DNA of 15,492 nt from Haliscomenobacter sp038240665 (GTDB lineage: Bacteria > Bacteroidota > Bacteroidia > Chitinophagales > Saprospiraceae): positions 1-15,492 of the forward strand of contig JBBRGN010000096.1 in the NCBI GenBank assembly GCA_038240665.1. Direction: 5' to 3'. Shown in pieces: positions 6,268 to 14,554 of this stretch. Within the stretch, counting starts at the first letter, position 1. Each line of letters starts with the position of its first letter. The notes beneath the pieces are model-generated. The model was not told where the DNA came from and searched no databases. It was given only the letters and a program-made list of their open reading frames with translations. The position numbers were made by a program, and so were the translations under genes.

Positions 6268-7797
6268 ATGGAAAACATCCGTTTACGCTTTGCTCCTAGC
6301 CCTACTGGTGCGCTACATATTGGTGGTATCCGCACCGCGCTTTACAATTATTTATTGGCCAAACAATTGGGCGGGACGTTCATTCTACGCATTGAGGATA
6401 CTGATCAGAACCGGTTTGTGCCTGGTGCCGAAGCTTACATCATTGACGCTTTGCGTTGGTGTGGGTTGATTCCTGATGAAGGCGTAGAATTTGGTGGCGA
6501 ATATGGTCCCTACCGCCAATCCGAGCGCAAAGCGATTTACCGTCAATACGCGGAAGCACTGATCGCCAGCGGTCATGCTTATTATGCCTTTGATACCCCG
6601 GAAGAATTGGAGGAGCGCAGAACGGCGGATGAAAACTTCAAATACGATTACAATTCCCGAAAAACACTGCGCAATGGACTGACAATCAAAACGGAAGCTG
6701 TAGAGGAGTTATTAGCAAAAAATGAGCCCTACGTCATTCGCATCAAGGTGCCCGAGAACGAGATCGTGCGTATCCATGATTTGGTTCGCGGCGAAGTACA
6801 ATTTCAAAGCAATGAGCTCGACGATAAGGTGATGCTAAAAAGTGATGGTATGCCTACTTACCATATGGCCAATATCGTGGATGATCACCTGATGAAAATT
6901 ACCCACGTGATTCGGGGTGAAGAATGGTTACCGAGTACAGCTCACCACGTATTGTTGTACCGGTTTTTGGGCTGGGAATCAACAATGCCAAAGTTTGCAC
7001 ACCTTCCCTTGATCCTCAAACCCACCGGACAAGGAAAACTGAGCAAACGCGATGGTTCACGTTTGGGTATACCCGTATTCCCCTTGTCGTGGAATGGTGA
7101 AACCGCCGAAGAATCTTTTGTAGGATTCCGTGAATTTGGTTTTGATCCCCGGGCGGTGGTCAATTTTCTAGCTTTTTTGGGCTGGAACCCAGGAACCGAA
7201 CAGGAGATGTTTTCCATGGAAGAATTGATCCAAGCTTTTTCCATTGAAAAGATTGGCAAATCAGGGGCCCGCTTTGATTTTGAAAAAGCCAAATGGTTCA
7301 ACCAGCAGTACCTCATCGCTTCCGATAATGCTTATTTGGCCAACTTAGTACGCCCGATAATCGAGAAAAAAGGCCATAACCCAGCGGAAACCTTTTTACA
7401 AGCTTTCTGCGGAATGATGAAAGAAAGGGTAGTGGTGCTTACAGATTTCTGGGAAAATGGACATTACTTTTTTGAAGACTTTACTGAATATGATGATAAA
7501 ACGATCGGCAAAAAATGGAATACCGATAGCACAGGACTGTTTACCAGACTGCTTGATGCTTTGGAATCCATTTCTAACTACGATCCAGTGGCTATTCAAG
7601 CTGGGGTTGAGGGTTTTATCAGTGAAAATGGATTGAAATTTGGCGATATTTTCCCCATCCTACGGGTAGGCTTAACGGGGACGGTAAAAGGGCCTGGAGT
7701 TTTTGATATGATGGCGTTGTGGGGCAAAACGGAGGTGAAAAGAAGATTAGAGCGATCATTTGCGTTATTTAATCAGCAAATTGCTAAACAAGTATAA
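6268..7797 (+). CDS. gltX: Glutamate--tRNA ligase
   Basis: A 509-aa class I aminoacyl-tRNA synthetase that charges tRNA-Glu with glutamate in the cytoplasm. The Rossmann domain starts immediately with RFAPSPTGALHIGG, containing the HIGH-type signature at 17-20. LRIEDTDQ follows at about 40-47, and the KMSKS-type loop reads KLSKR at 257-261. The C-terminal helical anticodon-binding half ends with VKGPGVFDMMALWGKTEVKRRLER, typical of GluRS. A stretch of about 20 residues after KLSKRDGSRLG (IPVFPLSWNGETAEESFVGF) is a lineage-type insertion, in my recollection usual for Bacteroidota. Length is normal. The downstream small gene starts 3 bp after the stop, so the two form an operon. Confidence 0.97.
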   Translation: MENIRLRFAPSPTGALHIGGIRTALYNYLLAKQLGGTFILRIEDTDQNRFVPGAEAYIIDALRWCGLIPDEGVEFGGEYGPYRQSERKAIYRQYAEALIASGHAYYAFDTPEELEERRTADENFKYDYNSRKTLRNGLTIKTEAVEELLAKNEPYVIRIKVPENEIVRIHDLVRGEVQFQSNELDDKVMLKSDGMPTYHMANIVDDHLMKITHVIRGEEWLPSTAHHVLLYRFLGWESTMPKFAHLPLILKPTGQGKLSKRDGSRLGIPVFPLSWNGETAEESFVGFREFGFDPRAVVNFLAFLGWNPGTEQEMFSMEELIQAFSIEKIGKSGARFDFEKAKWFNQQYLIASDNAYLANLVRPIIEKKGHNPAETFLQAFCGMMKERVVVLTDFWENGHYFFEDFTEYDDKTIGKKWNTDSTGLFTRLLDALESISNYDPVAIQAGVEGFISENGLKFGDIFPILRVGLTGTVKGPGVFDMMALWGKTEVKRRLERSFALFNQQIAKQV

Positions 7798-7800
7798 GGC

Positions 7801-7986
7801 ATGCCACGTAAGAAAAAAAATAACGGCGATCCAGAAGTACATGATGATCTCAAAGGCTTTGACATCAGAATCAACGAATTTGGCGAGATCATTTCTACTT
7901 ATGATGTAGAAAAACTCAATACTTTCCTCAATGAAAACACCGAGGATAAAAAATTAACGGATACCAAAACCGACGAAGAAGAGTAG
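7801..7986 (+). CDS. Small conserved-type hypothetical protein downstream of gltX
   Basis: A 61-aa, highly charged, soluble protein with no signal peptide, membrane segment or recognised domain. It has a basic start (MPRKKKNNGDP), a central segment EVHDDLKGFDIRINEFGEIISTYDVEKLNTFLNEN that looks like a small beta-turn-helix unit, and an acidic tail ending DEEE. Its ATG follows the gltX stop after only 3 bp, which supports cotranscription and that the gene is real. I recall similar short proteins next to gltX in other Bacteroidota, but have no functional assignment. A role connected with GluRS or translation is possible only by association. Confidence 0.75.
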   Translation: MPRKKKNNGDPEVHDDLKGFDIRINEFGEIISTYDVEKLNTFLNENTEDKKLTDTKTDEEE

Positions 7987-8248
7987 CGGGAGCACCCATT
8001 TTTGCGGTTTTTTCTCCCTCACAAACGGCGATAGCTAACTTTCAGGGGCTTAGGCTTAAAAACTAACGGCATCATTTGCCAATTTTTGCCCAGTTACAAC
8101 CGTTATTTTTTCGCATCTCTGCGTCAGAAAGGAGATTTTGAGTAATTTGCATGCACTAACGGGTAAGTATTTGAATTTCGAGTTTGATGGTGAATTGTAA
8201 TGATTTGCAAAACGAGAAAGAATTTGAAGTACATGTTTAGGAATGGGT

Positions 8249-8306
8249 CAATAATGAATTGCCATTTTAGGCTACAAAATAGCCAGCTAAAAATGGTCAT
8301 TGATTG
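8249..8306. repeat. Long imperfect inverted repeat (hairpin potential)
   Basis: The left arm 8249-8274 and right arm 8280-8306 are mutually inverted (CAAT, AATGA, CCATTTT, AG and GCTA blocks all match in order) with small bulges and a 5-nt loop CAAAA. About 22 of 26 positions can pair. No T tract follows, so it is not a standard terminator. It may be a structured leader, an operator or a relic of a small mobile element. Confidence 0.5.
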
Positions 8307-8328
8307 TAGAATTGTTCCTTAGTGAGAA

Positions 8329-8366
8329 AACAAAAACCGATTAAATCTTGTGAACAAAAACCGATT
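8329..8366 (+). repeat. Two 14-bp direct repeats, 24-bp period
   Basis: AACAAAAACCGATT occurs at 8329-8342 and 8353-8366. The second copy is also the core of an inverted repeat (GAACAAA...TTTGTTC, 8352-8371), which is followed directly by another, CAAGCAG-GTCA-CTGCTTG (8371-8388). Tandem sites of this kind upstream of a gene resemble binding sites for a regulator, but no regulator can be named. Confidence 0.5.
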
Positions 8367-8491
8367 TGTTCAAGCAGGTCACTGCTTGGATCTATTTTCC
8401 AGCAACATCTACCGACTATCTTTATCCAGCCTAACCTATCTTGACGGATAAGCAGCATTCTTTGCAATTAGCCCAAATTCATTGATTTCAA

Positions 8492-11400
8492 ATGTTAATT
8501 CAGCATATGAAGAACCGATTTACAATTTACAATTTCCTTAAGTTTTTAGCAGTTATTTTGCTCTTGGGGGGTGTTAATTTCCTTCTATTTGCCCATGGAA
8601 AAATGGCGCATGATATTAAACCCAACTCCGCTTGGAGACAATTGATCAATGATACCACTTTGGTCGCTTGCGAAGACGGAGATACTGCCTTGGGAACTTG
8701 GTTTAATACCCTACAATTACAGATTGTATTACCAGCCAATGGTCGTGGAGATAGTGTAGCTGTTAATCCTACGCCACCTTCATCTTATTCTTTTCAAGGG
8801 CCCTGTGGCGATACCTTTCGCGTTACTTTTAAGCTCTACAACCCTGCACGGGTCTTGTATTCTACCAAAACCTATGTTTTCATTGCAGTGGATAAAATTG
8901 CCCCGCTGATTATGTCTAGCCTTGCAGATAGTTTGAATTTATCCTGTACAGATTCAATACCCAAAACTAGTTCCGTAGTGGTTACTGACAATTGCCTTCT
9001 GGATGCGGTCACCATAAAACAGACCGAGGAAGGCGGGGGTAATTGTATTTTTCGACGAAAAATAGTTCGAAATTGGGAAGCCCGCGACCGCTGTGGCAAT
9101 ATTTCAAAATACCGACAAGTCATTGTCATCACTGATAATGCCGGGCCGGACTTCCTTAATTTTCCGCGAGATACCGCTTTGACTTGCAAAGGGGTGAGTA
9201 CGCCGGAAAAAGTAGGACGGCCCACCGCACGCGACATCTGCGATCCTAATCCCGTGGTATCATATACCGATCAAATCACCCGCAGCAACAACCTCTCCTG
9301 TCTCAATAATTACGACATCCGACGATTGTGGGAAGCTACTGACGTTTGTGGAAACACCACTTTCCGAACACAAATAATTCGGATACGGGATACCGAAGCT
9401 CCTACCTTTACGGTTCCTAAGGATACCACGGTAGATTGTAGCGTTGGTGACCAACTTTCGGTTACCGGTTCGCCCACTAACCTGAGTGACAATTGTGACA
9501 ACATTACCCAAAGTAATGTCAGCTATCAAGATGTGGTGATCGCCGGCTCTTGTGTCAATTCTTATGTAATCGACCGTACCTGGTTGGTAGTAGATAACTG
9601 CGGTAATGAAAGAACAGCACGCCAGCGCATTACCGTAGTCGACAAAAAAGCTCCCGTTTTTTCCACCAAAGCAAGCGACCTTATTCTTGATTGTACCGCA
9701 AATTTGAATGTTGCGCTACGTTTTCAACAGTGGATTGATGATCGTGGCGGGGCTCGTGCCAGCGACAACTGCTCTACACAAGCCAATCAGCTGTCCTGGA
9801 CTCTGCTTGATGCTGACAAGGGCGGTTCGGTAACGGCACCCCTTTTGCAATGCCCGGCTACCAATCAAGTTTTGTACGAAAAAAGAGTAAAATTCATTGT
9901 CGCTGACGAGTGCGGTAACCGCGATAGCACGACGGCATTGTTTCGGGTGCTAGATCGGGAAATTCCCCGTTTGTCTGCCTGCCCGCGCGATACCACTGTA
10001 GCTGCTGCCAATGGCGAGTGCCAAGTTAAACTCAATCTGAACTTGCCAAGGATTTCCGAAACCTGCTCAGCAGGATTTACTTTTGCTTATGCCATCAATC
10101 GGGGACCAAAAACTGCCCAACCAACGGATTTACCTATTTCTCGTCAATTCCCAGTAGGCGTAACCCGCGTTACCTATTACGCCACCGATTGCGCCAACAA
10201 CATCGATTCTTGTTCTTTTGTCATTACCGTGGTCGATCGCCAGCGGCCGGTTATTACTTGTCCTACTAATCTGGATACTACTTTGGCGCAAGGCGCTTGT
10301 ACCATCCCAATTGTACTGAGGCTGCCTAGTAATATAACCGACAATTGTGGATTTGATGCCGCCAACTTAGCGCCACGGTATTTTATTACCGGGGCTACCT
10401 CACTACCACTAACGCAATTAACCTTAGGCGGCGCAGCACCGCGGTTCAATTTCAACTTAGGAGATTCAAGGGTGTTTTACCTCATCACTGATCGCAATGG
10501 CAATTCCGATACTTGTAGCTACCTGGTTACTGTTCGGGATCAAGAAGCGCCGGTTGCCCGATGTCGCCCCACTACCGTTTTTGTCAATCCTGGAGGTTTG
10601 GATCCTACGATCATAAAAGCATCAGAAATTGATGCAGGAAGTAGCGACAACTGCTCCATTGCCAGTGCAACCTTATCGCCAGCTTCATTTGGTTGCGATA
10701 AAGCAGGAACCGTACAAAATGTAACCCTAACCATAATTGATCGCGCCGGTAATTTAGCCCGCTGCTCGACTATTGTACGGATAGAAACCCTTGGACCGGA
10801 ACCGACAGCGAATTCGGGTTTGTGTGGAAGTGACACCCTGTTTTTAGCTGCTAACCCCCCAGTCGCCAATGGCGGTACCGTCTATACGTTTAAATGGACA
10901 GGTCCCAACGGTTTTTCATCTACGCGTCAAAACCCGATTATTCCCAGCGTAGGTTCAAAAAATGCCGGATCATACGTAGTAGAAATCACCGGAATTACGG
11001 GTTGTAAAGCTACGGGAACCATACAAGTAGCGATTGAGGATCTACCGCTTACACCAACTTTGTTGGCAAAAGATATTTTTTGCGCAGAAGAAGACATCAT
11101 CCTAAGCTCTTCAATTGCGCCCAGCGGGCAAAATGTGACCTATCGCTGGTACAGAGGCGTTGCGCCGAATGGCGTATTGTTGGGACAAACGATAGTTCCT
11201 TCATTTACCATACGCGGCCCTCATCAAGAAAGTAGCAATAGTTACTATTTAACGATCGAAACAAAAGGCTGCGTATCGCCGCCTTCTGGCCCGAAAACGA
11301 TTCGCGTTTTCAAACGACCTTTGGCAGTTCCACGCGCAAGCTTAATAACTGTTTGTGAAAACGAAACCATTACGCTGGGCACAGAAGTAACCGGTGTCGG

Positions 11401-14400
11401 CATTACCTATCTTTGGACAGGCCCCAATGGCTTCAATTCCACTAGCCAGTTTCCACCGGCAATTGCGCAATCCAAGCCCATCAATGCCGGAATCTATACC
11501 TTGGTAGTCTCCCGATTTGGTTGTGCTTCAGATCCAGCATTGGTATCGGTAAATGTACTGCCCAGCCCCCGCCAACCAGTGATCTCGTACACTGGGCCTG
11601 TTTGTGAAGGGGGCAACATTACCTTGCGTACCAACTCTACCGCTGCCTTATATACTTGGTTGAGCCCGGATTTGCGGCCATTTCCCACCACTACACCTAC
11701 CTTGGATTTGCCAAATGTGACGGTTGCTTTGCGGGGCGACTGGCGATTACAATTAACTTCGCAAGGTTGCTCTTCGGAGTTGTCGGCACCATTGGCGGTA
11801 GTGATCAACGATTTACCCATTCCCGCAGTTTCTGCCAACCCACCCAATGTTTGTGAAGGCGCGAAATTGGATTTAAGGGTAACCCCCGATATCGCTAAGG
11901 CAACTTACAAATGGACAGGGCCAAGCAATTATACATTTGTTGGTTCAGTCGCTACTTTAGATAATATGCGGCAATCGAATGCTGGCCGATACAGCGTAAC
12001 CGTAACGACTGCTGAAGGCTGTTCAGGCACCAGCGGACTAGATATAGAAGTGAAAAAAGGAGTCAATATCATCAACATTACCAATGATGCGCCACGCTGT
12101 TTGAGCGGATCAACAGATATTCGGATTACGCCGACCATCTTTCCTTCGGATGATGGTACATTTAAATACAAGTGGACAGGCCCTTCAAGTTTTTCGGCAA
12201 CAACTAAGGTTGCGGTAATCCCAAGTGCTTCCCAACTCAATGGCGGTAATTATCAATTCATGGTTACCAATAAAGATGGCTGTATTACGGAGGCAAGCAG
12301 TCTATTAAACGTTGTTGATCCACCGAAGACACCTTCTGCGCCAAAAGTTACGGAAACCACCGCGAAGCCATTTTGTGCGGGATCGCCGATCACCATCTGT
12401 ACAGATGCTTACCAAGGGCAAACCGTTACCTACAACTGGATTTCCCCCAATGGCATTACACCTTCCAGCGGGCCGTGTTTCACAATTCCCAAACCGGGGG
12501 TTGAGAACACTGGTAACTACTCGGTTTTTGTCAGCATAGATGGTTGTAATTCGAGGGAGTCAGGAGAAATTAACTTACAGATTGGGGCAAAACCAGTCAT
12601 TACCGCCGCATCCAATAGTCCGGTCTGTAGCGGACAACCCATCGAACTTAAGGCAACAGTTATACCTGGTGCCGAATACAGCTGGAGTGGCCCAAGATTT
12701 AACTCCTCTTTGGCTAATCCAATAATAAGTGAAGCAGATTCATCGCAGCATACCGGAGCATATGGCGTTTTTGCAGTCTTAAATGGTTGTCGGTCTGACA
12801 TCCTGACCACCAGAATAGAAGTATTGCCTTCTCCCAAGCGACCAGATTTAGCTGCTAATTCGCCTTTGTGTATCAGCGGTGCCAACCCGCGTTTGCGATT
12901 ATCGCTCCGACCAAATACCAGCACATCAAATGGTTTGTACACCTGGTTTGGTCCTAATGGGCAATCATTAGGTACTTCAGCAACGCCTTCTTTTGACTTG
13001 ACTAGCTTTACTGGTTTTGGAAACGGGACCTATAATTTTACGGTTTTAGCAAGGTTGGGATCTTGTAATTCAAGGCTTTCTGATCCTTTTGCAGTGGTGA
13101 TGAATACCATTCCTGCGGATCGAGCTTTTGCTGGTCAAGATTTTACGGCTTGTGAAGCTGCTGATGCGCAATTAAAAGGGGAGAATCCCTCCATTGGAAC
13201 GGGTTTGTGGACAATTTTTCAAGGTGATCCAGGCGGAAAAGCAAGCATTGCAAGCCCTAATAAAGCCGTTACCGCTTTGAAAGATTTGCAAGGCAGTCAA
13301 AATTATGTCTTCCGGTTCACGCTTTCCAACGGGGCTTGTGAAAATTATTCCAGCGATGATGTAGCTGTTATGGTCAATAAAAAAGATACGGCTTATGCCG
13401 GAGCTGATATAACGGCTTGTACCATCAGAAACATACAATTGTCGGCACGTGCAGCCGCGGGCGGGCTAGGCAGTTGGTCTCAATCAGATATCCAATCTCT
13501 GCTGGGTATAGCAATTACGGATCCCACTTCGCCAAGTACTGCAATAACGGGACTACAACCAGGAAACCTGTACTCTTTTAGTTGGACTGTGAGCGGTGGT
13601 TGTGGTAAGGCAATTGATGAAGTATTGGTATTGGTCTCTGATCCAGATCCTTTTGCTGGTGCCGATAAAACGGTATGTAATTCGGATGGGATCTTTCAAA
13701 TGCAAGCGGCACAACCTGCGGGTGGAAGCCGCGGACGTTGGACTGCCCTGACTCCAGGTATTACCTTCAACAATCCTGATGATTTCAAGGCATTGGCGCG
13801 CAACATTCAAACTGGACGCAATACTTTTATCTGGGAAATTGACAATGGAATATGCGGAAAAGACTCACGTGATACCGTAGTCATCACCTACAAAAAAAAT
13901 CCAAAAGCAGTAGCTGATCAAGTAATCGTGCCTTTTGGACAAGAGCTGAAGATCAATGTATTGGCCAATGATACAGTGCCGCCGGCCAGCGTGGTCACTA
14001 TTTTACAACAACCTTTCAATGGTGTGTTAACCACCCAAGGTAACGGACAGTACACATTCCGTCCCAATATCAATTTTGTAGGAACCGATCGATTCCGCTA
14101 TCAAATCTGTAGCGAAGCTTGCGATTGCTCACAAGCCGAAGTGACCATTGAGATTGGAAAAGAAGCGGGTTGTAATATCCCGGATGTGATTACACCCAAT
14201 AATGACGGCATCAATGATACCTTCATCGTTCCGTGTTTATTAAAAGAATCAGATTACCCCAGTAGCCAGGTTATTATTTTCAACAGTTGGGGTGTTGAAG
14301 TATTTAGATCGCCGAAACCGTATAAAAACAATTGGCAAGGCACCTACAATGGCGAAGAACTTCCGGTAGGCACCTATTTTTACATCGTTGATTTTGCAGA

Positions 14401-14443
14401 TGGATCAAAACCTAAAAATGGATTTTTGATTTTACAGCGATAG
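8492..14443 (+). CDS. Giant secreted multi-repeat surface protein with type B T9SS C-terminal sorting domain
   Basis: A 1,983-aa exported protein. An N-terminal signal peptide (basic MKNRF, then hydrophobic FLKFLAVILLLGGVNFLLF, cleavage near residue 36) directs Sec export; ATG 8507 (residue 6) is an equally good start. Residues ~135-765 hold seven HYR-like beta-sandwich units bounded by VxDxxAP-type linkers, each with SDNC/DxCGN cysteine motifs likely forming disulfides. Residues ~770-1540 hold about nine Ig/PKD-like repeats (YxWTGPNGF...NAGxYxVxVxxxGC). Residues 1545-1802 hold three AGxDxTxC units. A cadherin/Big-like domain with VLANDT lies at 1803-1892. Residues 1893-1983 (ITPNNDGINDTF...NSWGVEVF...W-G-YNGEELPVGTYFYIVDF) are the CHU_C / gliding motility-associated C-terminal domain, the type B T9SS signal. 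Expected role: cell-surface or secreted adhesin. No enzyme domain is seen. The PorP/SprF-like gene follows after 111 bp. Confidence 0.93.
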   Translation: MLIQHMKNRFTIYNFLKFLAVILLLGGVNFLLFAHGKMAHDIKPNSAWRQLINDTTLVACEDGDTALGTWFNTLQLQIVLPANGRGDSVAVNPTPPSSYSFQGPCGDTFRVTFKLYNPARVLYSTKTYVFIAVDKIAPLIMSSLADSLNLSCTDSIPKTSSVVVTDNCLLDAVTIKQTEEGGGNCIFRRKIVRNWEARDRCGNISKYRQVIVITDNAGPDFLNFPRDTALTCKGVSTPEKVGRPTARDICDPNPVVSYTDQITRSNNLSCLNNYDIRRLWEATDVCGNTTFRTQIIRIRDTEAPTFTVPKDTTVDCSVGDQLSVTGSPTNLSDNCDNITQSNVSYQDVVIAGSCVNSYVIDRTWLVVDNCGNERTARQRITVVDKKAPVFSTKASDLILDCTANLNVALRFQQWIDDRGGARASDNCSTQANQLSWTLLDADKGGSVTAPLLQCPATNQVLYEKRVKFIVADECGNRDSTTALFRVLDREIPRLSACPRDTTVAAANGECQVKLNLNLPRISETCSAGFTFAYAINRGPKTAQPTDLPISRQFPVGVTRVTYYATDCANNIDSCSFVITVVDRQRPVITCPTNLDTTLAQGACTIPIVLRLPSNITDNCGFDAANLAPRYFITGATSLPLTQLTLGGAAPRFNFNLGDSRVFYLITDRNGNSDTCSYLVTVRDQEAPVARCRPTTVFVNPGGLDPTIIKASEIDAGSSDNCSIASATLSPASFGCDKAGTVQNVTLTIIDRAGNLARCSTIVRIETLGPEPTANSGLCGSDTLFLAANPPVANGGTVYTFKWTGPNGFSSTRQNPIIPSVGSKNAGSYVVEITGITGCKATGTIQVAIEDLPLTPTLLAKDIFCAEEDIILSSSIAPSGQNVTYRWYRGVAPNGVLLGQTIVPSFTIRGPHQESSNSYYLTIETKGCVSPPSGPKTIRVFKRPLAVPRASLITVCENETITLGTEVTGVGITYLWTGPNGFNSTSQFPPAIAQSKPINAGIYTLVVSRFGCASDPALVSVNVLPSPRQPVISYTGPVCEGGNITLRTNSTAALYTWLSPDLRPFPTTTPTLDLPNVTVALRGDWRLQLTSQGCSSELSAPLAVVINDLPIPAVSANPPNVCEGAKLDLRVTPDIAKATYKWTGPSNYTFVGSVATLDNMRQSNAGRYSVTVTTAEGCSGTSGLDIEVKKGVNIINITNDAPRCLSGSTDIRITPTIFPSDDGTFKYKWTGPSSFSATTKVAVIPSASQLNGGNYQFMVTNKDGCITEASSLLNVVDPPKTPSAPKVTETTAKPFCAGSPITICTDAYQGQTVTYNWISPNGITPSSGPCFTIPKPGVENTGNYSVFVSIDGCNSRESGEINLQIGAKPVITAASNSPVCSGQPIELKATVIPGAEYSWSGPRFNSSLANPIISEADSSQHTGAYGVFAVLNGCRSDILTTRIEVLPSPKRPDLAANSPLCISGANPRLRLSLRPNTSTSNGLYTWFGPNGQSLGTSATPSFDLTSFTGFGNGTYNFTVLARLGSCNSRLSDPFAVVMNTIPADRAFAGQDFTACEAADAQLKGENPSIGTGLWTIFQGDPGGKASIASPNKAVTALKDLQGSQNYVFRFTLSNGACENYSSDDVAVMVNKKDTAYAGADITACTIRNIQLSARAAAGGLGSWSQSDIQSLLGIAITDPTSPSTAITGLQPGNLYSFSWTVSGGCGKAIDEVLVLVSDPDPFAGADKTVCNSDGIFQMQAAQPAGGSRGRWTALTPGITFNNPDDFKALARNIQTGRNTFIWEIDNGICGKDSRDTVVITYKKNPKAVADQVIVPFGQELKINVLANDTVPPASVVTILQQPFNGVLTTQGNGQYTFRPNINFVGTDRFRYQICSEACDCSQAEVTIEIGKEAGCNIPDVITPNNDGINDTFIVPCLLKESDYPSSQVIIFNSWGVEVFRSPKPYKNNWQGTYNGEELPVGTYFYIVDFADGSKPKNGFLILQR

Positions 14444-14504
14444 GAGTGTGGATGTAACTTGTTTTTTTGAATTTTTTTGTCCCAAAAACATTTTAATCAA
14501 GAGA

Positions 14505-14539
14505 TCGGAATATTGGGGTTGCGTGCCTCCATATTCCGA
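14505..14539 (+). other. Intercistronic hairpin between the giant gene and the porP/sprF-like gene
   Basis: TCGGAATAT (14505-14513) pairs with ATATTCCGA (14531-14539), and the inner GGGG/CCTC bases can extend the stem around a TTGCGTG loop. It ends a few bases before the AAAGGAAG ribosome-binding site. No T tract follows on the + strand, so it is not a standard terminator; transcript processing, stability or control of translation are possible. The preceding T-rich stretch (14462-14479) has no stem of its own. Confidence 0.55.
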
Positions 14540-14554
14540 CCAAAAAAAGGAAGC

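Larger units (their letters stand above)
7987..8491. other. 505-bp non-coding region upstream of the giant surface-protein gene
   Basis: No reading frame here looks coding on either strand. The first ~250 bp show nothing recognisable and no convincing terminator for the gltX operon. The second half is unusually structured: an imperfect long inverted repeat (8249-8306), a 14-bp direct repeat with 24-bp period (8329-8366) and two short hairpins (8352-8371, 8371-8388). The promoter of the downstream gene must lie here, but I found no clean TAnnTTTG box; TATCTTTA at 8417-8424 is one base off. Confidence 0.6.

Noticed and set aside
7981..8030. Possible terminator after the 61-aa gene (GGGAG ... 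CTCCC)
   Set aside because: Only 5 bp pair, the loop is about 25 nt, and the T run is inside the loop rather than after the stem.
8859..14160. Recent tandem DNA duplications within the giant gene
   Set aside because: The repeats are clear at protein level, but only short DNA blocks (for example around TGGACAGG) are shared, so these are ancient, diverged domain duplications.
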